Below are positions 26,241 through 35,707 of a DNA stretch of 64,000 bases, in pieces (the first letter of the stretch is position 1; each line of letters opens with the position of its first letter). Origin of the DNA: a bacterium (GTDB lineage Bacteria; Chloroflexota; Anaerolineae; Caldilineales; Caldilineaceae). Below the pieces are notes generated by a model. The model searched no databases. It was given only the letters and a program-made list of their open reading frames with translations, and was not told where the DNA came from. Where the stretch lies: positions 124,001-188,000 of the forward strand of contig WGMT01000044.1 in assembly GCA_016124945.1 (NCBI GenBank), written 5' to 3'. The translations under genes were made by a program, and so were the position numbers.

Positions 26241-28988
26241 TTGTCTATTCTGCCTTTGAATCAAGATCTAGCCCACGCCTCTGTTCCATTGCGTCACTCG
26301 CTAAATGCAAAGCTCATGTTTGCCTTCTTAGCTGTGGCACTTCTGCCCCTCATCGGCGCCAGCATCTTCTCTTATGTGCGTAGTGAAGCAATGTTGCACA
26401 CCGAGAGTGTTGATTTGCTTTCATCAAATGTCTCAATTGTTGAAATATCCATAGAGCGGTGGTTAAACGAGCGCTACCTGGATGTTGAACTGTTGGCACA
26501 GACGGATGCCATTCGATCGGGGGATCTTGATTCAATTACAGCAGAATTGAACAGGATTTTTAACTCGAACAGTGGATACGAATCACTCTTCTTCACTGGA
26601 ACCGATGGGACGACACTCTTTGCCACCGATGGTGGCACTTACGATTTTTCTGACCACTCCTATTTCACAGACGCGATGCTAGGTGACGTGGCCGTTTCCG
26701 ACCCTCGCTTTTCGGTGGTTGGCGGCGGCGTTGTTTTTGTGGTGGCCGCACCTGTGTACATCGACGAACAGATCATTGGCGTGGTTGTAGCCAAAACTGA
26801 GTTGCCGCATGATCTGTTGCTTTCGATTCGTCAAGGTGAGAGCGGAGAGACATATCTCATCAATCGAGATGGGTTCTTTGTTACACCTTCGCGCTTTACT
26901 GAGGATCTGATTGCCGATGGGTATATTACCAAACAGGCTGAACTCGAATTGCAGGTTGATTCAGTGGCCAGCCGTGCCGTACTCGCCGGCGAACGTGGTC
27001 ATAGCGAATATCCAGATTATCGTGGTGTCATGGTCTTGGGCGCCTACGCGCCGATTGACTTTGCCGGCCGCCAGTGGGGCCTGATCTCAGAAGTAGATAG
27101 CGCCGAAGCTTTTGCTCAAGCAACACTACTCCGCAACCAGTTCGTTCTTGTGGTATTGATCGGCGCCTTGATCGTGATTGTGGTTGCAATTTTGCTGGCG
27201 CGGAATATCTCTCAGCCGCTTAAACTCATCAGCAGGGTTGCCGCCCGTCTGGCGCTAGGGGACACCCAGCAACAGATCGTTTACCGCAGCAAAGACGAAG
27301 TAGGGCTGTTGGCGGAGCAGTTCCGGCGCATGATTGGCTACCAACAGGAGATGGCAAATGCTGCCACCCATTTGGCCAAGGGAGATCTGAATGTGCAGGT
27401 GTCGCCCCAATCCGAAGAGGACGCGTTGGGCAATGCCTTCACACAGATGGTGCAGTACCAGAAAGAGATGGCAGGCGCGGCCGAGAAACTCGCCGTGGGC
27501 AACCTGGATGTTCAGGTGACAGCCCAATCTGAAAAGGACGTGCTGGGCAATGCCTTTGCACAGATGATTGGCTACCAACAGGACATCTCCGGCGCTGTGG
27601 CCCAGGTGGCACAAGGAAACCTTACCGTCAATGTCACGCCGCACTCTGCACAAGACGTGCTCAGCAATGCCGTGCAAAAAATGATCGTGCAACTGCGTAC
27701 CACAGTGGGCGGCGTGCAATCCAGCGCACAGCGCCTGATTGCATCGAGTAATCAGCTCCGCCAAGTCTCCGAGCAGGCCGGCGACGCCACTTTGCAGATT
27801 ACGCAGACCATTGAAATGATGTCGGGTACAACACAACAAGTGGCCGAGACCATTGGTCAAGTCGCGCTGGGTGCAGCACAGCAAGCCCAAGTGCTAGAAC
27901 GAACTCGGGCCATCGTTGATGAGCAGGAGATGGTCATTATCCGCATCGCCGACGGCACTGTGCGTCAGACGCAATCTGTCGATGCTGCCGATCAGATCTT
28001 TCACGGACAACTGGCATCGGCGATTCAACAAGTGGAAGTGGCTACCAATGCCAGCGGAGAGGCTGTGTCAATGGCTGTGGGCGCAGCACAGTCTGGTTCA
28101 ACTGCTGTGGGCAAAACGATTGCAGGCATCAATACTGTTGCCAAAACCGCAGAGCGTGTGACCCATCGTATTACCGAAATGGGCAAGCGTTCGCAGCAGA
28201 TCGGCGCCATTGTTCAGGTGATCAATGAGATTGCAGAACGTACAAATCTCCTCTCGCTTAACGCTGCAATTGAGGCTGCGCGCGCCGGCGAGCACGGCAA
28301 GGGCTTCGCTGTGGTGGCCGATGAAGTACGCAAACTAGCCGAACGTTCCGCCAAATCTGCCGAGGAAATTACTGAGCTTGTCGGTACGGTTCAGGATGCG
28401 GCGCGACAGGCTGTGACCGCGATGGACGAAAACGACCGTCAAGTGCAGCAAGGCCTGGAAACGGCAAACGATGCGGAACAGGCCCTTGCGGGCATTCACA
28501 ATGCCATGGCCCAGGTTGGTGGTCAGATGCAAGAGCTTCGGAAGACAGTTGCCGATCTGGGCGATAGTAGCCGTAGAGTGCAGGTGGCGATGCAGCAAGT
28601 GGCATCGGTAATTGAAGAAAACATGGAAGCCGCCAACGTGCTCACGGCCAGCCATACGCCGATTCAGCATGCCATGGAAGAGATCGCCAGCGTTGCTGAA
28701 GAGAACAGCGCAGCCGCCGAGGAAGTGGCTGCATCTGCCGAAGAGAGCAGCTCCTCGGTAGAAGAGATCAACGCAATGACGAAATCCGTCAATGCCCAGG
28801 TCGAAGAAGTGACTGCTTCGGCACAATCGCTCTCGACTGTAGCCGCTGAACTGCAATCTATCGTGGCTGCATTCCAGCTCTCACAACAGAATGCACTGTC
28901 TATGCCGCCTCAGCACAATGACACGTCTTCGCGCTATGCACCAAAAGCAATGGAGGCTGTGATGCCTGGACACAACGGTCGACATTGA
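26241..28988 (+). CDS. Chemoreceptor (MCP) with dCache sensor and poly-HAMP linker
   Basis: A 915-residue transmembrane chemoreceptor. A first helix (about 28-50) is followed by a periplasmic dCache-type ligand domain (about 50-295, with SGETYLINRDGFFVTPSRF) and a second helix (about 298-320). A HAMP domain and three further HAMP-like repeats of about 46 residues each (to about 510) come next. The signalling hairpin tip is ERTNLLSLNAAIEAARAGEH at about 665-690. Start is TTG with TGGAGG six bases upstream. It lies at the head of a signalling island with receivers and a hybrid kinase. A paralogue follows 3 kb downstream. No CheA/CheW is adjacent. Confidence 0.93.
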   Translation: MSILPLNQDLAHASVPLRHSLNAKLMFAFLAVALLPLIGASIFSYVRSEAMLHTESVDLLSSNVSIVEISIERWLNERYLDVELLAQTDAIRSGDLDSITAELNRIFNSNSGYESLFFTGTDGTTLFATDGGTYDFSDHSYFTDAMLGDVAVSDPRFSVVGGGVVFVVAAPVYIDEQIIGVVVAKTELPHDLLLSIRQGESGETYLINRDGFFVTPSRFTEDLIADGYITKQAELELQVDSVASRAVLAGERGHSEYPDYRGVMVLGAYAPIDFAGRQWGLISEVDSAEAFAQATLLRNQFVLVVLIGALIVIVVAILLARNISQPLKLISRVAARLALGDTQQQIVYRSKDEVGLLAEQFRRMIGYQQEMANAATHLAKGDLNVQVSPQSEEDALGNAFTQMVQYQKEMAGAAEKLAVGNLDVQVTAQSEKDVLGNAFAQMIGYQQDISGAVAQVAQGNLTVNVTPHSAQDVLSNAVQKMIVQLRTTVGGVQSSAQRLIASSNQLRQVSEQAGDATLQITQTIEMMSGTTQQVAETIGQVALGAAQQAQVLERTRAIVDEQEMVIIRIADGTVRQTQSVDAADQIFHGQLASAIQQVEVATNASGEAVSMAVGAAQSGSTAVGKTIAGINTVAKTAERVTHRITEMGKRSQQIGAIVQVINEIAERTNLLSLNAAIEAARAGEHGKGFAVVADEVRKLAERSAKSAEEITELVGTVQDAARQAVTAMDENDRQVQQGLETANDAEQALAGIHNAMAQVGGQMQELRKTVADLGDSSRRVQVAMQQVASVIEENMEAANVLTASHTPIQHAMEEIASVAEENSAAAEEVAASAEESSSSVEEINAMTKSVNAQVEEVTASAQSLSTVAAELQSIVAAFQLSQQNALSMPPQHNDTSSRYAPKAMEAVMPGHNGRH

Positions 28989-29157
28989 TGCCCCATTAAC
29001 CAATTTGGTTTCTATGGGCCGGCGTGTCGATTCGAGTGTTTTTGCTTATGTAGCGATAGATTCAAATAGCCGATTATTATAAGGAGTCACTTACATGGTG
29101 TGTTGCATATGTATGTGGCTCCTTACCTTTTTTGTCTATGTAGTATGGAGATGATGA

Positions 29158-29520
29158 ATGCATAAATTACTAGTGGTAGAAGATGAAAAAGATGTACGGG
29201 AGTTTTTATACGATGAACTAACCGACGCCGGTTTCCGGGTAACGGCAGTCAAAGATGGTGTAAACGCCATTGTAACTGCTGCCGAACAATCGTTTGACCT
29301 GGTTCTACTCGATATGCTCATGCCCGGCCTCGATGGTATTCAGACTATCAAGGTGTTGCAGAAAGTTGCACCCTCGATGCCCATCATCGGCCTAACAGGA
29401 TATGTGGGCAGAGGTTACATGGCACAAGCTTCGGCCTATGGTGTCACTTGCCTATCCAAACCGTTGGATATGGACAGCCTGCTCCGCGAAGTAAACGAGG
29501 CGCTGCGCTCGGCCCGCTGA
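29158..29520 (+). CDS. Stand-alone CheY-like response regulator
   Basis: A 120-residue receiver with acidic pair Glu-Asp in VVEDEKDV, phospho-acceptor Asp in LVLLDMLMPG, Thr in GLTGY and Lys in LSKPLD. No output domain. It is a close paralogue of the receiver at 31590, and both flank the hybrid kinase. It may shuttle between the kinase and the chemoreceptor system. Confidence 0.92.
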   Translation: MHKLLVVEDEKDVREFLYDELTDAGFRVTAVKDGVNAIVTAAEQSFDLVLLDMLMPGLDGIQTIKVLQKVAPSMPIIGLTGYVGRGYMAQASAYGVTCLSKPLDMDSLLREVNEALRSAR

Positions 29521-29576
29521 CTTGGCGCCGATATCTGTTTTGCACCGGTTTGATTTTGACTACGAGGTTTCAACGC

Positions 29577-31556
29577 ATGAACGAAATGCAACAAATGACA
29601 AATCAGAGCCGGGTTCTCATCGTCGACGATGAACCCATCATGCGTAATATGATTCGGCTTGTCCTGGAGCGCGAACACTACACCATCGCCGAGGCCAAAA
29701 ACGGCGCCGAGGCGCTTGAGATGGTTGCGTCGTTTAGGCCGGATGTCGTGCTCATGGATCTAAGCATGCCCGTGATGGATGGCTTTGAAGCCTGTGTCCA
29801 CTTACAAAAGGGCGATGCAGATCACAAGCCATTGGTGCTGATGGTCACTGCATACGACGACAAGGAATCCGTATCCAAAGCCTACGCGGCAGGCGCCATC
29901 GACTACATCACCAAGCCCATCAACTGGGCTGTACTAACCCATCGCCTGCGTTGGTTGGTCAAAGCTCGCCACGATGAGCAAGCGCTACGTGTCAGTGAAG
30001 ATCAATTTCGTAGTGTTATCGAGCAGGCCGACGACGGTCTACTCCTTGTTAACAAAGATGGGATCATTGTTGTACGTAACGAACAGACTGAGGCCATCAC
30101 CGGCATTGGCAACAATGAGGTGATTGGTCAACCAATCTGGGAAACGTGGCTAAACATCAGCCCGCCATTGATGCGTACGCCTCAACAACGGGATGCCTAT
30201 CGCGCTGAAGTGGAAGAAATCCTGATAAACGAAGCTGTGCCGCCTTCGGTCAGGTTGCGTGAGAGTCAAATCCAACGTCCAGATGGCGAAATCCGCATTG
30301 CTCAGATCATTCTCTTTCCGGTGCGAACGCAAAATACCTTCCTGCTTGGCGTTGTCGTGCGCGACATCACCGAACAGCGCAGGGTTGCTGCGCAGATCCA
30401 TCTTCAGGCGTCGGCGCTGACCGCTTCAGCCAATGCCATTGTCATCACCGATACCAACGGCGTCATCTCCTGGGCAAACCCTGCTTTTACCGATCTCACC
30501 GGCTATTCATTGGCTGAAGCTGTGGGCGAACGCTTAAGTATTCTGAATTCATCGCAGCACGACCTAGCATTCTTTCAATCTTTGTGGAAGACGATTCAGT
30601 CGGGCCAGGTGTGGCGTGGGGAGATCACCAATCGGCGCAAGGACGGAACCCTCTTCATCGACGACACCACCATTACACCGGTGTTCGACGACCATCAGCG
30701 TATTGTCAACTACGTACAGATTAAACAGGATGTGACTGAACGCAAGCACCTGGAAGAACAACTGGTGGCTTCTCAAAAGATGGCGAGCCTCGGCACATTG
30801 AGCGCCGGTATCGCCCATGAACTTAACTCACCGCTACAGGTGATCACCGGTGTTAGCCAAAGTCTGCTCCGCCGCCTGGAACAAGATGCGCTCGATCCCG
30901 CTTTCCTCAAGCGCAAGCTGGAAAATATCCAACACAACGGTTGGCGCTGTGCTGAGATTGTTGGCTCCTTGCGTAACTTTGCCCACGCTCGCCCTCTGGA
31001 AGCATCTCCCCAGGATCTGAACCAGTTGGTGCAAGATGCACTGCTACTAATTGAACACCAACTCGCTTCATGGTCGAACATTTCTGTGGCGACGGACTTG
31101 GCGGCTGAAATCCCACCCTTCCCATGTGATCGAAATCAAGTTACCCAAATTCTGATCAACCTGCTCACCAATGCCCGCGATGCGATGCCAAATGGTGGCA
31201 AGATAACTTTAAAAACCCGCTTTAATCAGAAGGAAAGACAGGTCTGCTTGCAGGTAATGGATGAAGGCGTAGGCATGCCTGAGTCTGTCCAATCACGCAT
31301 CTTTGATCCCTTCTTTACGACCAAAGAAATGGGTAAGGGCACCGGGCTGGGCCTCTCCATTGTCGCCGGGATCGTGCGTGGATACGGTGGCGAGATACAG
31401 GTGCGCAGTACCGTCAACGTCGGTACAACCTTCAGTATCCGCTTCCCAGCTAGTGACGACGCCGATGCCGTCCACGTTCATTGGCCCGAAGACGGCGTTG
31501 GACGTTTTGATGATTCAGCAGTGCCGGTAAAGATTCATATGCTTGCTAAACATTGA
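29577..31556 (+). CDS. Receiver-PAS-PAS histidine kinase
   Basis: A 659-residue soluble kinase. Order: receiver (about 10-130; Asp in VVLMDLSMP, Lys in YITKPI), two PAS domains (about 140-270 and 275-395; AITGIGNNEVIGQP and DLTGYSLAEAVGE), then a HisKA domain with the phospho-His in LSAGIAHELNSPLQVITG. The HATPase domain has N-box LLTNARDAMPNGG, G1 DEGVGM and G2 GTGLGLSI. The N-terminal receiver makes it a signal-integrating kinase. The start at 29577 gives the receiver beta-1 strand; the longer frame overlaps the preceding gene. It probably acts with the two flanking receivers. Confidence 0.92.
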   Translation: MNEMQQMTNQSRVLIVDDEPIMRNMIRLVLEREHYTIAEAKNGAEALEMVASFRPDVVLMDLSMPVMDGFEACVHLQKGDADHKPLVLMVTAYDDKESVSKAYAAGAIDYITKPINWAVLTHRLRWLVKARHDEQALRVSEDQFRSVIEQADDGLLLVNKDGIIVVRNEQTEAITGIGNNEVIGQPIWETWLNISPPLMRTPQQRDAYRAEVEEILINEAVPPSVRLRESQIQRPDGEIRIAQIILFPVRTQNTFLLGVVVRDITEQRRVAAQIHLQASALTASANAIVITDTNGVISWANPAFTDLTGYSLAEAVGERLSILNSSQHDLAFFQSLWKTIQSGQVWRGEITNRRKDGTLFIDDTTITPVFDDHQRIVNYVQIKQDVTERKHLEEQLVASQKMASLGTLSAGIAHELNSPLQVITGVSQSLLRRLEQDALDPAFLKRKLENIQHNGWRCAEIVGSLRNFAHARPLEASPQDLNQLVQDALLLIEHQLASWSNISVATDLAAEIPPFPCDRNQVTQILINLLTNARDAMPNGGKITLKTRFNQKERQVCLQVMDEGVGMPESVQSRIFDPFFTTKEMGKGTGLGLSIVAGIVRGYGGEIQVRSTVNVGTTFSIRFPASDDADAVHVHWPEDGVGRFDDSAVPVKIHMLAKH

Positions 31557-31589
31557 TGGCTGAACTTAGAAAGAGAATGGAGGCAGCTT

Positions 31590-31958
31590 GTGCCACGCAT
31601 TTTGGTCGTAGACGATGAACGCGATGTCGTTGAGAACTTGATCGATGAGCTAACCTTTGCCGGTTGGCAAGCCGAGGGCGCTTACGATGGCGTCGAAGCG
31701 GTACTGCGGGTCTTGGAAGGCGGCTGGGATGCTGTCCTCATGGACTTGCGCATGCCCAAGCTTGACGGCGTCAATGCGTTGCGCATCATGCGTCGAGCCG
31801 CCCCCAATCTGCCTGTCATCACTTTTACCGGTCAGGCAGGTCAGGGGGATATGCACGAGTCGGCCCGTCTTGGCGCCGTCACCTGCCTGTTGAAGCCCGT
31901 GAATATTGACAAGTTGCTTGAGTTACTCCAGAGGCTGGCACCGATGCCGGTTCGCTAA
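31590..31958 (+). CDS. Stand-alone response regulator
   Basis: A 122-residue receiver, GTG start with TGGAGG upstream. Asp-Asp in VVDDERDVV, phospho-Asp in AVLMDLRMPKLDG, Thr in TFTGQ, Lys in LLKPVN. It resembles the receiver at 29158 and the pair probably arose by duplication together with the chemoreceptors. Confidence 0.92.
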   Translation: MPRILVVDDERDVVENLIDELTFAGWQAEGAYDGVEAVLRVLEGGWDAVLMDLRMPKLDGVNALRIMRRAAPNLPVITFTGQAGQGDMHESARLGAVTCLLKPVNIDKLLELLQRLAPMPVR

Positions 31959-32005
31959 AATCATCTACACTGGTTTCATTTCACATGTCTGTTTGGGAGG
32001 CTTGT

Positions 32006-35000
32006 GTGTCTAGCAATTCTGTACAGGAGCGCATATCGCAGTCGACAATTGCCTGGCTCAGTTCGCTTGGTGCTAAATTGGTCATTGCTTTTATTGGGCT
32101 CTCTTTGGTTCCACTGGTTGTGGTCAGCGGTTTTGCCTACTGGGAAAGCAACCAGACGGTGCGTGAGCAGACGGTGGAGATGCTGTCTGACAATCTCCTG
32201 CGCGCGGACGTTGCCGTTGAGTCATGGCTCCACGAGCGTATTAAGGATGTCAACCAACTCGCCGCCGACAGCGTTATGGCGACGAACAACCTCGATGAGA
32301 TCGCGGCGGAACTGGACGCATTGGCCGCTTCTGGATCGTTCTATTCAGCGATCTTCTTGACCGACGCCGAAGGGCAGACGCGTTACATGACCAGCGGCGG
32401 CAACGTTAATCTTGCCGACAGAGACTACTTCCGCCCGGTGATGCAGGGGGAAACTGTGATCTCGGATCTGGTTGTCTCGCGTAGCACGGGCGATCTGGTC
32501 TTTGTTGCAGCGACGCCTGTCCGCGACGGCAGTGAGATCGTTGGGCTCCTGGGCGCTTCGATCAATATGAGTGCGATTATCGACATCCTGAATGTGATCA
32601 TCGAAGGTGAGACAGGCGAGATCTACTTGATCAACCGAGACGGATACTTCATCACACCTTCTCGCTTTGTCGACGATCTAAAGGCTGAAGGCTATATTCA
32701 GGCACGTGCAGAGCTGGAACTGAAGGTCGATTCGGTGGGCAGCCGTGCCGTGCTGGCCGGCGAAACCGGCAGTCAAGAATATCCAGACTATCGCGGCATC
32801 ACTGTGTTGGGCGCATACACGGCGGTGGAAGTGGCCGGCCAGCGTTGGGGCCTGCTTTCGGAACTAGACAGCGCCGAAGCTTTTGCCGACAGCGTGCAAC
32901 TGCGCAATCTCTTCTTGCTGGCCGTTGTCATCAGTGGCGCTTTGGTGGTGGTTGTCGCGCTGTGGCTCTCACGCAGCATCTCCCGCCCGTTGACTGTCCT
33001 GAGCCAGGTTGCAGGGAAACTTGCCGGCGGCGATATCGAACAGCAGATCACCCATCAGGGTAAAGACGAGATTGGCCTATTGGCTGAAGACTTCCGCCGC
33101 ATGATCGGCTATCAACAGCAGATGGCCTCTGCTGCCAGTCAACTATCGCAGGGGAACCTCAATCTGAATGTCTCCGCCCAGTCTGAGCATGATGTATTGG
33201 GCAATGCGTTTCAGCAGATGGTTGCGTATCAAAAGAATATGGCCGATGCCGCCACCCAGCTTGCCCGCGGCAACCTCGCCGTCAAAGTTGTCCCCAAATC
33301 TGAACAAGATGTATTGGGCAACGCATTTCAGCAGATGGTAAGCTATCAGCGTGAGGTGGCCCGCGCCATTGGTCAGGTGGCCAAAGGTGATCTAACCATC
33401 GAGGTGCGCCCCATCTCTGAACAGGACGTGCTCGGTAGTTCAGTACAGAAGATGATCACACACTTGCGCCAGACGGTTGGCAGCGTCCAATCGAATGCGG
33501 GGCGTCTGCTCAGTGCCAGTCAGTATCTCAGCACAGCCTCTGAACAGGCCAATGATTCCACCGCACAGATCGCTCAGACCATTGAAATGATGGCTGAAAC
33601 CACACAGCAGGTGGCGCAGACCATCGGTCAGGTTGCCGTTGGTGCAGCACAACAGGCCGAGGTGATGGAGCGCAGCCGTCGTGTGATGGAAGATCAAGAT
33701 CGTGTCATCGCCGATATTGCCCAGGGTGCCATGCGCCAGAGTCAGTCCATCGAAGCTGCCGATCATATTTTCCAGGGGCGTCTAGCAACCGCCATCCAGC
33801 AAGTTGAAAGCGCCACCACTGCCAGTGACTATGCTGTCAACTCGGCGGTGCAGGCTGCCCAATCGGGCACCCAAGCTGTGGCAAAGACCATTACCGGCAT
33901 CAACACCGTCGCCAAGACAGCCGAACAGGTGACACGGCGTATCAGTGAGATGGGCAAACGGTCGAACCAAATTGGCGCCATTGTACAGGTGATCAATGAC
34001 ATCGCCGAGCGTACCAACCTGCTCTCACTCAACGCCGCCATCGAAGCGGCACGCGCCGGCGAACATGGCAAAGGCTTTGCCGTAGTCGCCGACGAAGTTC
34101 GCAAACTTGCCGACCGTTCGGCAAAATCGGCTGAAGAAATTTCTCAGTTGGTTGCCACTGTGCAAGAGGCCGCCAATCAAGCCGTGTCGGCTATGGAAGA
34201 GAACGACCGCCAGGTGCAACAGGGGCTGGAAACCGCCGGCGACGCTGAAGAAGCACTGGCCGGTATCCGCACCTCTATGGCTGAGGTCGGCGCACAAATG
34301 CGACAATTGCAGGGCTCCGTCGCTGATTTGGCCGGCAGCAGCAGTCAAGTACAAGAAGCCATGCAACAAGTGGCCGGGGTTATTGAAGAAAATCTGAGTT
34401 CTACTTCTGCCTTGACGGCAGGCCAAGAACCGCTTCAGCAGGCAATGGAAGAGATTGCCAGCGTAGCCGAAGAGAACAGCGCTGCCGCCGAAGAAGTGGC
34501 CGCTTCTGCCGAGGAAAACAGCGCATCTGTTGAAGAGATCAGCGCTATGACCAAGAATGTGAATATTCAGGTCGAGCAAATGACCGACGCTGTACAGTCG
34601 CTTACCGCCATGGCTTCTGACTTGCAGACGATTGTGGCTGCTTTTCAACTCCAGAGCCGCGAGTCGGTGACCATCCCTGATCCGTATGCGCGCAGCAAGG
34701 TGCGCTCCACTGCGTCGACAACAGATGGCGCAGAGCAGTACAAGAGTGCACCGGCTGCATCACGTCCTACATCCCAGGCTGTCGATTCTACAAACGGCAA
34801 GCGCAAATCGACTTTCGCCTGGGACGACTCAATGGCCACTGGTGATGACACAGTGGATGAACAGCATCGTGTACTCATCGACATGATCAACGGGCTGATT
34901 GAAGCAATGCAGGCGGGTAAAGGACGCCAACATCTGAGTGACATCCTTGAACAGTTGGAAGCCTATACCCACGACCATTTCTCCTGGGAAGAGCACTGTA

Positions 35001-35248
35001 TGACGGAGCACAAGTGCCCGATTGCAGATGTCAACAAGACCGCCCACGAACGTTTCGTGCAGATGGTCGCCGAAACGCGCCAACGGTTTGAAACCGAAGG
35101 GCCAAGTACAGAGTTGGTGTTGGCCATCAAAGACAACCTGGGCGAGTGGTTCATGAAGCATATCCGCCGTATCGACTCCAATCTCCGCGGCTGTGTACAC
35201 CCAGAAAACGAGAGCACTAGGGCCAGACGCGAAACAATGCACAATTAG
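32006..35248 (+). CDS. Chemoreceptor with C-terminal hemerythrin domain
   Basis: A 1080-residue paralogue of the receptor at 26241: membrane helix, dCache domain, second helix, poly-HAMP linker and signalling tip (ERTNLLSLNAAIEAARAGEH near 668). It adds a bacteriohemerythrin domain at about 930-1065. The diiron ligands are visible: His in DEQHR, HDHFSWEEH, AHERF and WFMKHIRRID. Hemerythrin binds O2, so the receptor may sense oxygen from the cytoplasmic end, as proposed for DcrH of Desulfovibrio. A GTG at 32006 with GGGAGG five bases upstream is preferred; the in-frame ATG at 31985 lacks a Shine-Dalgarno. Confidence 0.92.
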   Translation: MSSNSVQERISQSTIAWLSSLGAKLVIAFIGLSLVPLVVVSGFAYWESNQTVREQTVEMLSDNLLRADVAVESWLHERIKDVNQLAADSVMATNNLDEIAAELDALAASGSFYSAIFLTDAEGQTRYMTSGGNVNLADRDYFRPVMQGETVISDLVVSRSTGDLVFVAATPVRDGSEIVGLLGASINMSAIIDILNVIIEGETGEIYLINRDGYFITPSRFVDDLKAEGYIQARAELELKVDSVGSRAVLAGETGSQEYPDYRGITVLGAYTAVEVAGQRWGLLSELDSAEAFADSVQLRNLFLLAVVISGALVVVVALWLSRSISRPLTVLSQVAGKLAGGDIEQQITHQGKDEIGLLAEDFRRMIGYQQQMASAASQLSQGNLNLNVSAQSEHDVLGNAFQQMVAYQKNMADAATQLARGNLAVKVVPKSEQDVLGNAFQQMVSYQREVARAIGQVAKGDLTIEVRPISEQDVLGSSVQKMITHLRQTVGSVQSNAGRLLSASQYLSTASEQANDSTAQIAQTIEMMAETTQQVAQTIGQVAVGAAQQAEVMERSRRVMEDQDRVIADIAQGAMRQSQSIEAADHIFQGRLATAIQQVESATTASDYAVNSAVQAAQSGTQAVAKTITGINTVAKTAEQVTRRISEMGKRSNQIGAIVQVINDIAERTNLLSLNAAIEAARAGEHGKGFAVVADEVRKLADRSAKSAEEISQLVATVQEAANQAVSAMEENDRQVQQGLETAGDAEEALAGIRTSMAEVGAQMRQLQGSVADLAGSSSQVQEAMQQVAGVIEENLSSTSALTAGQEPLQQAMEEIASVAEENSAAAEEVAASAEENSASVEEISAMTKNVNIQVEQMTDAVQSLTAMASDLQTIVAAFQLQSRESVTIPDPYARSKVRSTASTTDGAEQYKSAPAASRPTSQAVDSTNGKRKSTFAWDDSMATGDDTVDEQHRVLIDMINGLIEAMQAGKGRQHLSDILEQLEAYTHDHFSWEEHCMTEHKCPIADVNKTAHERFVQMVAETRQRFETEGPSTELVLAIKDNLGEWFMKHIRRIDSNLRGCVHPENESTRARRETMHN

Positions 35249-35315
35249 CGTCATGCAAAACAAAATTGCCGCCCAGGTCAACGACCTGGGCGGCAATTTT
35301 GTTTTGCATGACGCT
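35247..35315. terminator. Perfect 33-bp hairpin
   Basis: The arms 35247-35279 and 35283-35315 are exact complements with a 3-base loop. The hairpin begins inside the stop codon of the hemerythrin receptor and ends just before the convergent DUF1328 gene. Likely a bidirectional terminator of unusual length. Confidence 0.85.
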
Positions 35316-35325
35316 AGAAAATTCC

Positions 35326-35505
35326 CTAGAAGATGGCGGTCACCCCAAGCACAACCAAAATGAACAGGATCACCGCAACCACTAGAAAAATGCCGAAGAG
35401 CACTTTAGCAATCGTTCCAGCACCACGAGCGACCCCAGTGAACCCAAGCGCACCGGCAATCAACGAGATCACCAAAGCGACAATTGCCCATACCAGGAGA
35501 TCCAT
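35326..35505 (-). CDS. Small DUF1328-like membrane protein
   Basis: A 59-residue protein that is almost all hydrophobic: two helices joined by GFTGVARGAGTIAK. This matches the small membrane proteins of the DUF1328/YtjA type (GFxGIAxxAxxIAK). Function unknown; relatives are often stress-induced. The start at 35505 has AAGGAT about 9 bases upstream. The in-frame extension to 35670 has no family similarity. Confidence 0.75.
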   Translation of the reverse strand: MDLLVWAIVALVISLIAGALGFTGVARGAGTIAKVLFGIFLVVAVILFILVVLGVTAIF

Positions 35506-35707
35506 TTGGAGCATCCTTTCTGTGTGTGTGCGTATGAGCCGCCTACGCCATTCTCTAGGCCAATCACTTGATGGCGAGTGGTGAAGGCGGCAACTCCTGT
35601 CACAGCATACAGGGTGGATGTTGTCTTTGCGATATATCGGGTTATAGAGCAAGGACATGCTTTCTGGCACGGAGTTGGATGTTTTTCAATGCCTATGGCA
35701 GTTGTCC

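Noticed and set aside
27255..27890. 211-codon minus-strand frame rich in Cys/His/Leu opposite the chemoreceptor, and similar frames at 28335-28856 and 34025-34648
   Set aside because: The repetitive composition is the complement of the coiled-coil coding sequence on the plus strand; no independent start signals.
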